Notes: generated by a model from the letters alone, not told the origin. A DNA stretch of 64,000 bases from Candidatus Peregrinibacteria bacterium (GCA_016188705.1 JACPHH010000014.1:1-64000), one strand, 5' to 3'; counted from the stretch's first letter, positions 18,480 through 29,699 are shown. Numbers and translations are program-made.

Positions 18480-20252
18480 TTATTTTACCGTGACGCTTTT
18501 GGCCAGATTTCGGGGCATATCGGGATTATTTTGGCGCATGATAGCCAAATGATAGGCGAGAATTTGAATGGGAATAATGTTTACAATCGGTGATGCGTCT
18601 CCAACATCAGGCACTTTGATCCAATAATCGAAAATTTCATTATTTTCAGGGCTAACGCCGATGATGTATCCGCCACGGGCTTTTATCTCAATGGTATTTC
18701 CAAGAATGTCATTTTTTGTTTCATCATTTGCAACAATAGCGATACAGGGTGTTCCCTTGCTAATGAGCGCAATTGGTCCGTGTTTCAGCTCCCCGCCCGC
18801 AAAACCTTCCGCGTGAATGTAGGAAACTTCTTGAAGTTTAATGGCGGCTTCAAGCGCCATTGGGTAATTGACGGCTTTTCCAATGACATACATGCTTTCC
18901 ACTCCGGCAATTTTTTTCGCTAGAGTTTTAATATGGTCTTCGTAGCGCGGATTCAACATGTCGTTAATTTGTCCCGCGGTATTGATGAGAAGCTGTTTTC
19001 CGCGGTCGAGGTCTCCGGCAAGCGCGTAAGCAATGAGCGTAAGAATGGCGAGTTGAGCCGTGGTTGCTTTTGTTGAGGCTACGGCTTTTTCAGGCCCTAC
19101 TTTCAGCGGAATTATGATGTCGGACATTCGCGCCATCGTGGAACTTTCCACATTTACAATGGAAATAAGTTTACAACCTTTTTCTTTCGCCACTTCCATA
19201 GCTTCCAGAGTATCGGCAGTTTCTCCGCTTTGAGAAACGGCAATCAGAAGCGAGCGATTCGTGAGGAAGTGATGGTAGCTTGGAAATTCCGATCCAAACG
19301 TTGTATTGATGTGTTTTTTTGCGATTTTTGAAAAAAGATATGAAGCGGCTAGGCATACTTTTCCCGCTGTTCCGCAGCCAACGAGGTATGTTCCGTAGGC
19401 TTTTTTTATGGATTCCACGACTTTTTCTATGCCACCTCCATTTTGATTAATCGTCCGGCAGATTGTGTCTTTCTGCTCCATTATTTCTTTGATCATAAAA
19501 TGCGGATAAACACCTTTTTCAGCATTTTCCACGTTCCATTCAATTGGAACTTCACGTTTTTTAATAATTTTATCGGTTTTTAAGTCGATAAATTTCGGTT
19601 TTTTATCAATGATCACCATTTCATTATCGTCGAGGTACTGCACTTTTTTTGTATATTCGAGGAACGCTGGAATATCGGACGCGATAAAATTTTCATCTTT
19701 GCCTACTCCCACGATAAGGGGAGAGCCTCTTCGAGCCGCGATAATAACGTCTTCCTTTTCGGAAATTACAAGAATGGCGTATCGGCCCTCGAGTTTTTTA
19801 ATTGCCATTTTTATGGCTTTTTCAAGACCTTTTTTGAGATTTTCTTCTATGAGATGGGCGACGACTTCTGTATCAGTTTCGGATTTGAATATATGACCAT
19901 TTTTGATGAGTATTTTTTTCAGTTCAGTGAAATTTTCGATGATGCCGTTATGGACTATCGCGATTTCATTTTTTTCCGTGCAGTGCGGGTGCGCGTTCAT
20001 TTGCGTGACGCCTCCGTGAGTAGCCCAGCGCGAGTGGCCAATGGCGAGCTGACTTTTAGCAGTCATTTTTTTGAGGTCCGAAATTTTGAAATCGCCAATT
20101 TTTCCGACCTGTTTGTGAATATTTAAAGCATGATCGGTTTTAAAGGCAATTCCCCATGAATCATACCCGCGGTATTCGAGCATTTTTAAGCCTTTAATGA
20201 CGATTTCCGGCGCGTTATTTCGATGCCCTTTGTACGCAAAAATTCCACACAT
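18480..20252 (-). CDS. glmS: Glucosamine-6-phosphate synthase (isomerizing)
   Basis: Makes glucosamine-6-phosphate from fructose-6-phosphate and glutamine, the entry to amino-sugar and peptidoglycan synthesis. Cys2 (MCGIFAYKG) is the glutaminase nucleophile, with GHSRWATHG and HNGIIENF in the same domain; two SIS domains follow (SQSGETADTLEA, EGFAGGELKHGP) and the typical NLAKSVTVK ending. 590 aa. The promoter TTGTAA (20300-20305), spacer 17, TATAAT (20277-20282) lies upstream with an 18-base leader, so there is no room for a glmS ribozyme. Confidence 0.97.
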   Translation of the reverse strand: MCGIFAYKGHRNNAPEIVIKGLKMLEYRGYDSWGIAFKTDHALNIHKQVGKIGDFKISDLKKMTAKSQLAIGHSRWATHGGVTQMNAHPHCTEKNEIAIVHNGIIENFTELKKILIKNGHIFKSETDTEVVAHLIEENLKKGLEKAIKMAIKKLEGRYAILVISEKEDVIIAARRGSPLIVGVGKDENFIASDIPAFLEYTKKVQYLDDNEMVIIDKKPKFIDLKTDKIIKKREVPIEWNVENAEKGVYPHFMIKEIMEQKDTICRTINQNGGGIEKVVESIKKAYGTYLVGCGTAGKVCLAASYLFSKIAKKHINTTFGSEFPSYHHFLTNRSLLIAVSQSGETADTLEAMEVAKEKGCKLISIVNVESSTMARMSDIIIPLKVGPEKAVASTKATTAQLAILTLIAYALAGDLDRGKQLLINTAGQINDMLNPRYEDHIKTLAKKIAGVESMYVIGKAVNYPMALEAAIKLQEVSYIHAEGFAGGELKHGPIALISKGTPCIAIVANDETKNDILGNTIEIKARGGYIIGVSPENNEIFDYWIKVPDVGDASPIVNIIPIQILAYHLAIMRQNNPDMPRNLAKSVTVK

Positions 20253-20800
20253 GGAAAAAAGTAAAAAACGTAAAGGATTATAGATGCGGTTCGTGTTTTT
20301 TACAAGCCGTCGCTTAAGGAGCCTCTGAAAAACGTACCATCTACTGCAATTTTACCATGTCGGCTGCAAATCGTTCACAGCTCCTCGACGTATCTAATCT
20401 GATACGCCTTCGTCGCTGTTCACGATTTTCGCTCGACATGGTAAAATTTCGTTACGAATTCAGAGGCTCCTTAAATAAACAGTTTATGGCTCATTTTTGG
20501 GTCATACGCTTTTTCCTTTGAAAAAAAGTACATATCGCTGGGAGGCGGGGGCTCGTCGCTCGGGTACTCGGCTGGATCAAAAAGGACGAAAATTCGCTAA
20601 AAATGCTATCGGCTACGCATTTTTTAACGCTCATTTTCGCCTCTTTTTGAAAACCAGCCTGCGTAACTCGCTCCGAACCCCCGCCTCCCAGCATATGTTT
20701 TCAAAGAACCCCCGCCTCCCAGCATATGTTTTCAAAAAAATTTGCGTATGATTCTCATTTTTTTGATTTTTCGTAACGAAATCATATGTATCAGAGTTTC
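20253..20800. repeat. Repeat-filled region: family A copy, family C copy and a tandem duplication
   Basis: Positions 20318-20470 are a family A palindrome (GGAGCCTCTGAAAAACGT ... TTCAGAGGCTCC). Positions about 20575-20750 are a second copy of the block at 1-135. Inside it a 31-base unit is duplicated exactly (20675-20705 and 20706-20736, starting GAACCCCCGCCTCCCAGC). The first 65 bases hold the glmS promoter. I see no gene in these 548 bases. Confidence 0.85.
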
Positions 20801-21842
20801 CTAAACAAGAATATTGAATTTTAATTCAAATGAGAGTGTATTGAGGCTTTTGGAGCCAGTTTTTGTTACTTGGTAGATATTTTCGAGGCGAATGCCGAAT
20901 TTTTCTGGCAAATAGATGCCGGGTTCGATGGTTATGAGCATATTTTCTTCAAGGATTTGTGGATTTGATTTATTCCAGAGCTTTTCTGATAGGGAAGGGG
21001 ATTCGTGGATTTCCAAGCCGACTCCATGGCCTAGAGCGTGGGTAAAATACGGCTCGTATGTTTTTAAAAAATTACGAACGGTTTTTTCGAGAAAACTGGA
21101 TTTGATCCCTTTTTGAATTTTTGACACCGCTCGTTCATGGGCATCCAGGACGAGCGAATAGATGTTTTTTTGCTCATTCGTTGGTGTTTCCGTAAAAACC
21201 TTCCGCTCCAAAATCTTCAGCGAGCATGCGAATTTTTCGATCGATTTCGAGTTCGGTTTGACCGATTTTTATGGTTTTTTTAAGCGTTTCATATACTTTT
21301 TCCGTGATTCTTTGGGCTTTTCTCGTGTATTCAATTTCCTGCGGCGTTTTTATGGCACGCAGAGATTCCATTATGCCGCTTGAAGGTTTGAGTTTGATGG
21401 CGTGATTCACTGACTTTGCGGTTTTGATGGAGTTTTTTTTAATTTTTTTGCGCGTCAGTCCTTTGAGCAGTTTTTTAAAATTTTGGTAACGGGCAAAACT
21501 GACATGATTTTCCTCAAAAAGAAGCGTTTGTATGTCATGTTTTTTGATGAGTTCCGTGAGTGGATGGGTTTTATTTCCTTTTTTAAATTCTACAAGTTTC
21601 AGAGTTGGCTGATATCCTATTTTTTTGAGTCTTAACCAGGCATTTTTATAACTTTCTTCGTGGGTATTTTTTGTAAAACTGCCAAAGAGTCGGATTGTTT
21701 TTTTTGTTTCTTCAAAATAGCGCGAGTCCGTGAAAAAATAGAGTATTTTCGGCGTGAGGAGTATTGATCCCGAGCTTCCCGTAAATCCCGTGAGATACTG
21801 AATGTTTTCCTTACTGGTTATGTAAATGGCTTTTTGACTCAT
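20801..21842 (-). pseudogene. Broken Xaa-Pro aminopeptidase / M24 metallopeptidase
   Basis: Two overlapping frames make up one gene. The first (21842-21174) has the creatinase N domain (YLTGFTGSSGSILLTP, FFTDSRYF) and the start of the M24 domain up to FGAEGF. The second (to 20801) resumes at VFTETPTNEQKNIY and carries HALGHGVGLEIHESP, TIEPGIYLPE and GIRLENIY. The 45-50 residues that normally lie between them, with the two metal-binding Asp residues and the LPHG loop, are absent, and the frame shifts at the junction (around 21190, at GGTTTTTACGG). One metal-ligand set is lost, so the enzyme cannot be active as encoded. An assembly error is possible but would need a deletion of about 140 bases. 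Confidence 0.85.
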
Positions 21843-21927
21843 ATTTTTTAGAGGTTTTTTTATTTTTAATGCAAGGTTTTCATTGCAATGGAAAGTTTTA
21901 ACCGATAATTATTTTTTTTGACTTAAG

Positions 21928-21988
21928 GAGCCTTAAAAAAACATTTTTTTTATTGTAATTGCAAATTTTGGCTGCAAATTTTTTACCG
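21928..21988. repeat. Half of a family A element
   Basis: AAGGAGCCTTAAAAAAACAT, then TTGTAATTGCAAATTTTGG and CTGCAAATTTTTTACCGC match the left half of family A. It ends at the ruvA stop codon. Confidence 0.6.
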
Positions 21989-22576
21989 CTATACGTTTTG
22001 CAGGAAATATTTGATGACGTCTTCGGTTTTTTCGAGTTTTTTGTCGAGGTTTTTTAGTACTTTTACAATTTGATATTTGTTATATCCAAGGCTTTCGAGC
22101 GCGGTTACGGCGTCAGGGTCAATGCTTTGCGATATTCCCGGAGTGATTCCGTGAGGCAGCCTTCCCTCTGAAGTAAGAACTGGCTCCACTTTTGATTTTA
22201 ATTCCAGTATTAATCGTTCCGCTGTTTTTTTGCCAAGGCCGTTAATATTTGTTAGAAAAGCGACATTGCTTGTAAAAATCGCGTTTTTTACCATCGCGAT
22301 AGGCGCCGATAAAATTTCTATGCCGATTTTTGGTCCAATTCCCGAAACTGAAATAAGAAGATTGAAAAAGTTTAATTCCGACATGCTGAGAAAACCGTAC
22401 AGTTTTATGTCGTCCTCTCGAACATGCGTATGAATAAAAAGCTGAAAATCCTGCCCTTTTTGACAATCCGTAAGTATTGAATTGGTTGTGAATATCTGAT
22501 ACCCGACCCCATTTACTTCCATAATGAGGTAGCGTTCTTCTTTTTCAAGTATTTTTCCTTTAAGATAAGCAATCAT
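21989..22576 (-). CDS. ruvA: Holliday junction DNA helicase subunit RuvA
   Basis: Binds four-way junctions and loads the RuvB motor. The N-terminal OB fold (MIAYLKGKI, VNGVGYQIF, HTHVREDDIKLYGF) is followed by two helix-hairpin-helix motifs (SVSGIGPKIGIEIL and NINGLGKKTAERLILEL) and the C-terminal RuvB-binding domain (ALESLGYNKYQI). 195 aa, standard length. There is no adjacent ruvB, unlike many bacteria. No SD. Confidence 0.96.
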   Translation of the reverse strand: MIAYLKGKILEKEERYLIMEVNGVGYQIFTTNSILTDCQKGQDFQLFIHTHVREDDIKLYGFLSMSELNFFNLLISVSGIGPKIGIEILSAPIAMVKNAIFTSNVAFLTNINGLGKKTAERLILELKSKVEPVLTSEGRLPHGITPGISQSIDPDAVTALESLGYNKYQIVKVLKNLDKKLEKTEDVIKYFLQNV

Positions 22577-22670
22577 ACGTTTAAAATAATATTAAAAATA
22601 GGATGTTTTTATTTCAAAAATGAGGTATTTCGATAAAAAAGCAGAGCGATTGTGGAATTTTTTTTGATAG

Positions 22671-24126
<1,456 letters not shown>

Positions 24127-24138
24127 TTACGAATTTTT

Positions 24139-25176
24139 TTAAGTTTTTTGTCGGTTGAGCGTTTCGTGTTCAAAAATTTCACGGACGATTTTTTCCATGC
24201 TTTTTTCGTGAATGGAAAGATCATCAATGGGAAGTTCTTTGAGAATTTTTGAAGTCATTTCAATTATTTTTTTGCGCGGAACAGCAATTTTTATATGATT
24301 TCCTTCTTGTGAAATTAATTCGCCATAACGGGTAAGTTTTGATTTTTCCACTTGATTTCGCAAGGATATATCGAGCAGTTTGGTATCGGCGTATTTTCGG
24401 ATGAGGTTGATATAACTTCCATCGTAAATAATTTTTCCGAGATCGATAATCATGACGCGTTTGCAGAGTCGGCGAATATCTTCAAGATAATGAGAAGTGA
24501 GCAGAATAGTGGCTTTTTTTTCGCGATTGTAAATGGCAAGAAAGTCACGAATGGCTTTTTGAGAAACCACGTCAAGTCCAATAGTTGGTTCGTCTAAAAA
24601 AAGAAGTTTTGGCTCGTGAAGGAGCGCGGCGGCGAGTTCGCATTTCATTCTCTGGCCGAGCGAAAGTTTTCGCACTTGAATATTGAGAATATCGTGAATT
24701 CCTAAAAGTTCGCTTAAATATTCAAGATTTTTTTGAAAATGTTTTTCGTGCAGTTCGTACATTTCCCGAAAAAGTTCAAAACTGTCGAGTGGCGTCAAAT
24801 CCCACCAAAGTTGATTTTTTTGTCCCATGACGAGCGCGAACTGTTTTTGCAGATTTTTTTCCCGTTTCCACGGCGTGTGTCCGAGTACCGTAATATCTCC
24901 GCCTGAAGGATAGAGAATTCCGGAAAGCATTTTGAGCGTGGTGGTTTTTCCTGCTCCGTTTGGTCCTATGAATCCAATAAATTCACCAGCTTTTATGTCG
25001 AACGAAATGCTATTTACCGCGTGAATGTATTCTGTTTTGCGATGAAAGAGATTTTTTATGGTGTTTTTTATGCCAGGCTCACTTTTGTGGTATTCATAAG
25101 TTTTTGAAAGATTTTTGACAGTGATGGCGTATTCCATTTGAAAGTGCTTTATTTTAGAGAGTCGTACTTTGTCCAT
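24139..25176 (-). CDS. ABC-2 type exporter, ATP-binding subunit
   Basis: A 345-aa ATPase. Walker A GPNGAGKTTTLK, Q-loop VMGQKNQLWWDLTP, signature LSLGQRMKCELA, Walker B LLFLDEPTIGLD and the switch His in LLTSHYLEDI are all intact. A C-terminal extension of about 100 residues follows, as in NodI/DrrA-like exporters. A later ATG at 25137 (MEYAITVKNLSKTY) is an alternative start. With the two permeases upstream on the same strand it forms an exporter operon; the substrate is unknown. Confidence 0.93.
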   Translation of the reverse strand: MDKVRLSKIKHFQMEYAITVKNLSKTYEYHKSEPGIKNTIKNLFHRKTEYIHAVNSISFDIKAGEFIGFIGPNGAGKTTTLKMLSGILYPSGGDITVLGHTPWKREKNLQKQFALVMGQKNQLWWDLTPLDSFELFREMYELHEKHFQKNLEYLSELLGIHDILNIQVRKLSLGQRMKCELAAALLHEPKLLFLDEPTIGLDVVSQKAIRDFLAIYNREKKATILLTSHYLEDIRRLCKRVMIIDLGKIIYDGSYINLIRKYADTKLLDISLRNQVEKSKLTRYGELISQEGNHIKIAVPRKKIIEMTSKILKELPIDDLSIHEKSMEKIVREIFEHETLNRQKT

Positions 25177-25308
25177 TCAATCTCATCGAATATTGCAGAT
25201 TGCCTGATGAATCCCTATTTATGGATAAGTTCTCAATAAACTTATGTGCCAGTATACTAGGATTCCGACATAATGTATTGTATCAGGAAAATGTATATTA
25301 CAGTATGT

Positions 25309-26094
25309 TTATCCCGCTGATGAATATTGTTTTAAGCCGTAATGAAAAAAAATATTACTGATAATTCCAAAAATGACCGTAACGCCTATAAAATAGAGCG
25401 CCATTTTCCATGATCCTAGATGCAGAGCGATTTCGGTCGGAAGGGAAGCGACCATGGCCAGAGGGATAAGAAAAATAAAGACAATTTTAGCGATATCCTG
25501 ATAGATTTGTCGCGGATAGCGTCCGATTTGAAGCAGATTCCAAATGATCGTATTCAGGGTTTCATTTTTTTGAAACCAAAACGTAAAAGTTGTAATAAAA
25601 AGCAGAAAATAGAAGAAAAAAATAATCGATATTCCTGTATATATGATTCCGAGAATAAGGTATTCGATTGAAATAGGTTCGGAAAGTTCACGAATCGCAT
25701 AAGCGAAAAGGAAAATATTAATGATAAAGCTGGCGAGTGAATCCATGCGAATTTTGTTAAAGAAAAGCATCATTTTTAATGATGCTGGCTTTGTGAGTAC
25801 TAGATCGAGTTGGCCTTGCCTCATGGCGTCGCCGAAATTTTCAAAATTATCTCGAAAGAAAACATTGCCCACGTTTTGAAAAAGATAATAAAATGACATA
25901 ATCATCAGCATTCCTCCTTTATCCCAGCCGGCCAAAGTGTCGATATGCTGAAAAATAACTTCGATAAAAATGACATATGCCGTGGTCCAGAGTAGCGTCG
26001 CGACGAAACTGATGTAAAAATTCGTCCTGTAAATCGTGAAATTTTTAAAATTGAGTTTGAGCAGTTGAATGAAGATTTTTATCGATTTTTTCAT
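25309..26094 (-). CDS. ABC-2 type permease (first subunit)
   Basis: A 261-aa integral membrane protein with about six hydrophobic segments, beginning with a cytoplasmic amphipathic stretch (LLKLNFKNFTIYRTNFYISF). It resembles the ABC2_membrane_6 family, which pairs with a second homologous permease and an ATPase; both are present here. Conserved-looking PASLKMM and GRYPRQIYQ segments support this. 67 bases separate it from the other permease. The 132-base gap to the ATPase contains a small hairpin (ATAAGTT/AACTTAT) and possibly its own promoter. Confidence 0.85.
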   Translation of the reverse strand: MKKSIKIFIQLLKLNFKNFTIYRTNFYISFVATLLWTTAYVIFIEVIFQHIDTLAGWDKGGMLMIMSFYYLFQNVGNVFFRDNFENFGDAMRQGQLDLVLTKPASLKMMLFFNKIRMDSLASFIINIFLFAYAIRELSEPISIEYLILGIIYTGISIIFFFYFLLFITTFTFWFQKNETLNTIIWNLLQIGRYPRQIYQDIAKIVFIFLIPLAMVASLPTEIALHLGSWKMALYFIGVTVIFGIISNIFFHYGLKQYSSAG

Positions 26095-26161
26095 CGTGAT
26101 ATTTTTTGAAATTTTGTGGCGCTTATGATTTTTAGTTTTTCATGACCATCGTTTTTTGTTT

Positions 26162-26953
26162 TTATTTTCCGGATGCCTCGTATTTTTTGAGACCTTTTTT
26201 ATACATGAACATCGCGGCGAGGCTTAAGAGTATTGCAAAGAAAATTTGCATTCGCAGGAGTAAAATATTGCTGTTTATATCGGCGCTTTGAAGAATTTTT
26301 ACGGGGAGATAAAAACTGTAGGGAAATGGAGTGTATTTAAGCGCTTCGAACATTTTTTGAGGAAAAAGGTCAACAGGTATGGTGAGGCCGGAAAAAATAG
26401 TGACGATGGAAAAATAAATGTAAACGAGTCGGCTTGAATCCGAAAACCAGAATGTGAGCATGCCGATCATGGCCACCATGCAGTAGTTGATAACAAAGCC
26501 AAATATCAGGCTGATGATCGCGAGTGGAATCGTTGAGAGCGAGAGATGAAAGGAAAAATAGCGGTAAAAAATAGCGATTATGACTCCATAAATGGTGATT
26601 CCTATTATGGTTCGAGCGAAATTCATGCTTATTTCGTAGATGAATTTGAAAAGAGGATAGGAAATGGGGCGGTGAAGAAAATTGGAGAGATCGCCGTTAT
26701 TGATATCGCGAGCATAGTGGAAACCGATATGTGAAAAAACGAAGCCCATAGCCATTTGAACAAGAATAAAATACGTGATAATTTCTGAAAAATTATAATT
26801 TCCGATCTGACTTTTTGATGCGAAAATGGCTTTCCATAAAAAAACAATAATCATAAGTCTCGTTATCCAGCCGATATAGGTGATATATATTTGGCTTCTA
26901 TATGCGGCAAAATCTTTAAGAGTGATTTTTAGCACCGCGAAGTATTTCCGCAT
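26162..26953 (-). CDS. ABC-2 type permease (second subunit)
   Basis: A 263-aa membrane protein with six predicted helices and the same layout as its neighbour (KITLKDFAAYRSQIYITY at the N-terminus, RPISYPLFKF after the second helix, FSGLTIPVDLFP before the last ones). Together with the 261-aa permease it should form the heterodimeric channel of the exporter. It is the first gene of the operon and is divergent from the unknown gene at 27085. Confidence 0.85.
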   Translation of the reverse strand: MRKYFAVLKITLKDFAAYRSQIYITYIGWITRLMIIVFLWKAIFASKSQIGNYNFSEIITYFILVQMAMGFVFSHIGFHYARDINNGDLSNFLHRPISYPLFKFIYEISMNFARTIIGITIYGVIIAIFYRYFSFHLSLSTIPLAIISLIFGFVINYCMVAMIGMLTFWFSDSSRLVYIYFSIVTIFSGLTIPVDLFPQKMFEALKYTPFPYSFYLPVKILQSADINSNILLLRMQIFFAILLSLAAMFMYKKGLKKYEASGK

Positions 26954-27025
26954 GAAATAATTTTAAAACCTTTGTATTATATCAGTTTTTTTCTTTATAT
27001 TTTCAGGTATATGTGTTGTTTTTAC

Positions 27026-27054
27026 TTGACATATTTTAAAAAAATGGATAAATA
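27026..27054 (+). promoter_or_regulatory. Promoter of the 431-aa gene
   Basis: TTGACA at 27026-27031, spacer 17, TAAATA at 27049-27054. Predicted start of transcription is about 27061, giving a 24-base leader without SD. Confidence 0.7.
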
Positions 27055-27084
27055 TTAGAATGTGATTTTTGTTTTTAAAGAAGT

Positions 27085-28380
27085 ATGATTCAGGGTCCTT
27101 TAGAATCTGGAAAAATAGTAAGTGGCGATGAAACGACGGAGGATAAGCAAGCATTGTCACGTCTTATTGATTATGTTGATGGAATTACTACTTCGGATTC
27201 ATTGCAAGAAGTTCTTGACGTTATTTTTGCCAATAGGAATCAGTGGGAAAAAATTACAGGTGTCAAAAGAGTTCAAGGCGGAAAACAATCATTGGCAGCT
27301 TCGGGAGAAGTATTTTTCAGCGAAAGTGCGACCCCTTCTCTGGTCTCATCTTCTCAATCGTTATCTTTTGAAACGCTTCTTGCGAATTCCGGTGTTGGAT
27401 TGCATGCGTTAACAGTTTTATTAGAGCATTTATCTTCTCATCTAACTCATAATGAAGATACTTTGAGTGATCTTCATGGTATGCTTTTTGAAGATGACGA
27501 TTTTGTTCAACTTGATGATTCTGAATCAGAGGATGTTCTTTTTCGATTTTTTCAAAATCCGGAAGCTTCTGATTATTTGCGTAATCAAGTGCTGGAAGAG
27601 CTTGTTAAACGTGCAATGAAGAGTTTTAAAGTTTTGTTTAAGATTTTGATGTGTCCACACCTTGATCAGAGAGTTTGCATTGCGATTTTGGAAGATGTAA
27701 GTAAAAATTGTATGAGGGATGAATTAAGATACCTTTCATTTATTGAAAGTCTTTGGTTTTTTTCTAAAAAGTTTCAGGAATCCGATGGGAAAAAACAGGT
27801 GGCGACTGCAATTAATATTTTTTTGGAAAGTTTTGATTTTAGTGATGAAAGATTTGCATTTGCTGCTTTGGTTCGACAGAAAACGTCGCCGGATACATTG
27901 AGGCGTATTTTTCGAGATGCACGAAGAAATAGCAGTGATTATCTTTTAAGTAGAAACGATAGCTATGTTTATGCGTTGTTTGATCATTCGAATACACCTG
28001 ATGATCTTGTTGATGATCTCGAAAAGACTGTGAAAGAACATTTAGATAATATTTCTGTGTTGGAGTGTGTTTTGAAATGTTCAAGATTACGAGTATCTTT
28101 TATTGAAGATACACTTTGTGGAGCTTTGGTATCTAAGGTTGATGATGCTATTGCTCATTTTGATAGTCTTTCAAAGATTCATGAAGTCAGTCTTTCTCGT
28201 GCAATGCATTTAATTATTGGAAATCATAGTGTTTCTCAAATTTTTAAAGATATTATAAAAAAAAAATTGAAACGTTTTCAATTTTTTCGGAAGAAGTCGG
28301 ATCGTGATTTGACGTCTATTTCTCCTTCGTCCTCTCCTGAAAAAGAATCCGATCCAACAAAAGTATCCGAAGCGGATTAA
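27085..28380 (+). CDS. Unknown 431-aa protein, mostly helical
   Basis: I do not recognise the family. No signal peptide or membrane segment is seen. The middle (about 170-390) is made of amphipathic helices of 30-40 residues, reminiscent of HEAT/ARM-like solenoids, and ends in a basic segment (KDIIKKKLKRFQFFRKK) and a Ser/Pro/Glu-rich tail. The codons look native. Its TAA stop overlaps the stop of convergent gshA in a shared TTAA. It resembles in style the unknown genes at 58-64 kb but no clear homology is visible. Confidence 0.8.
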   Translation: MIQGPLESGKIVSGDETTEDKQALSRLIDYVDGITTSDSLQEVLDVIFANRNQWEKITGVKRVQGGKQSLAASGEVFFSESATPSLVSSSQSLSFETLLANSGVGLHALTVLLEHLSSHLTHNEDTLSDLHGMLFEDDDFVQLDDSESEDVLFRFFQNPEASDYLRNQVLEELVKRAMKSFKVLFKILMCPHLDQRVCIAILEDVSKNCMRDELRYLSFIESLWFFSKKFQESDGKKQVATAINIFLESFDFSDERFAFAALVRQKTSPDTLRRIFRDARRNSSDYLLSRNDSYVYALFDHSNTPDDLVDDLEKTVKEHLDNISVLECVLKCSRLRVSFIEDTLCGALVSKVDDAIAHFDSLSKIHEVSLSRAMHLIIGNHSVSQIFKDIIKKKLKRFQFFRKKSDRDLTSISPSSSPEKESDPTKVSEAD

Positions 28381-29669
28381 TTTTTTAGAACATGGTGATT
28401 CGAAAATGATTGGACCGCGTTTTGTTCGTATCCGGCGGCGAGAGTGGCGATTTGAGCAATCACTAAATAAAGCATGGCGAGACAATTGAGATCGCAATCG
28501 GTGTCGAATTTGTTGTGATATTCGTTTATTTTGTGAAAACAGAGGCAATTGAATTTCATGCCGCGAGCATTGAGATTGTCGCGTTCGCTTTTTTCTTCGT
28601 TGAGCCTGAAAAATCCGCCGGTTGGCTCTCCTCCAATGAGATAAATCACAGGTTCCGCGACAAAATTTTGATAACGATCAATTGTTGGAATGCCTTCTTG
28701 AATGAGAATAGACCTTACTTTGTTTCCGCCTTTGCCGCTTTGGAGTTTATTTTTTATTTTTCGATTCATGCGCAGAATTTCTTCCACGTTTTCAAATTTT
28801 TCCACACCCATGCCATAAGTTCCGCTGTTGTTTTTAATAAAAATATAGGGTTTTTCATCAATTTCGTATTTTTTGTATTGAGCTGTGATTTCATTCAAAA
28901 GTATTTCAGCTTTTTTAGCGATTGAGTGAATGTTTTTTTCGTTCATAAAATCAACATTATCCATTGTTTCCGTCATTGGTGTAAAAAACCACGGATCCAT
29001 ATCGATGATTTTGGCAAATTTTTTGATGAGTTTTTCGAAGTAGCCCAGATTATCGCTTTTTTTTCGATAGGCCCAGCCAAGCAAGGGACTTGGAATAATT
29101 GATTGTTCGATATCTTTTAAAATATCAGGAATGCCATCCGAAAGATCATTGTTGATGATAATAAGATCATAGTGTATTTTTATCCCTTTTTCGTCAACGC
29201 AGGCAATAAGTTTCTTTTTTTTCCGCTGTATTTTTTTTAAAATAATTGGTTCATTTTCCGCGGTGGTAAGTTCTAAAATGTCGCCTTCCATTTCTTCACT
29301 CATGGTTCCAAGACATACTTCGAAACCTGCTTGGGTTATGATGCTTTGCAGTTTTTTTACATTTGAAAGGTAGTACTGATTTCGCGTGTGACTTTCCGGA
29401 ATAATGAGAATGTTTTTAACATCGGGAAAGTGGTTTGCCATGTATTTTTTTACCAATTCGCTCGCTTTTCTCGTGTATCCAGGACAAAGATTATTAAATC
29501 CGGCGGGGAAAAGATTCGTGTCGATGGCGCTTATTTTAAATCCGCTATTTCGAATATCGACGGAAGTATAGAAAGGAATAATAACTTTTTTTTGTTCTTG
29601 AGCGAGCCAACTTTCTATTTCCGTTTTATGTTTTTGCAATTTTTTTTCGAGGGTCTTAAGAATAATCAT
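28377..29669 (-). CDS. gshA: Glutamate-cysteine ligase (Acidithiobacillus type GshA)
   Basis: A 430-aa protein resembling the TIGR02049 group of glutamate-cysteine ligases, which join glutamate and cysteine in the first step of glutathione synthesis. Indicative segments are TNLFPAGFNNLC, an ATP-grasp-like FIKNNSGTYGMGV, EPVIYLIGGEPTGGFFRLN and NARGMKFNCL. The ATG at 29669 is preferred; the in-frame TTG at 29702 lies in repeat-like sequence. No glutathione synthetase is in the window. The family assignment comes from motif memory, so it is less certain than the reading frame. Confidence 0.75.
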   Translation of the reverse strand: MIILKTLEKKLQKHKTEIESWLAQEQKKVIIPFYTSVDIRNSGFKISAIDTNLFPAGFNNLCPGYTRKASELVKKYMANHFPDVKNILIIPESHTRNQYYLSNVKKLQSIITQAGFEVCLGTMSEEMEGDILELTTAENEPIILKKIQRKKKKLIACVDEKGIKIHYDLIIINNDLSDGIPDILKDIEQSIIPSPLLGWAYRKKSDNLGYFEKLIKKFAKIIDMDPWFFTPMTETMDNVDFMNEKNIHSIAKKAEILLNEITAQYKKYEIDEKPYIFIKNNSGTYGMGVEKFENVEEILRMNRKIKNKLQSGKGGNKVRSILIQEGIPTIDRYQNFVAEPVIYLIGGEPTGGFFRLNEEKSERDNLNARGMKFNCLCFHKINEYHNKFDTDCDLNCLAMLYLVIAQIATLAAGYEQNAVQSFSNHHVLKN

Positions 29670-29699
29670 TTTTTGAATGTAATAAAATTTATCGCGGTT

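Noticed and set aside
20253-20317. glmS ribozyme upstream of glmS
   Set aside because: The leader from the predicted promoter is only about 18 bases and no ribozyme core is seen.
20491-20694. 67-codon minus-strand frame
   Set aside because: It lies wholly in repeat sequence that recurs at 1-135.
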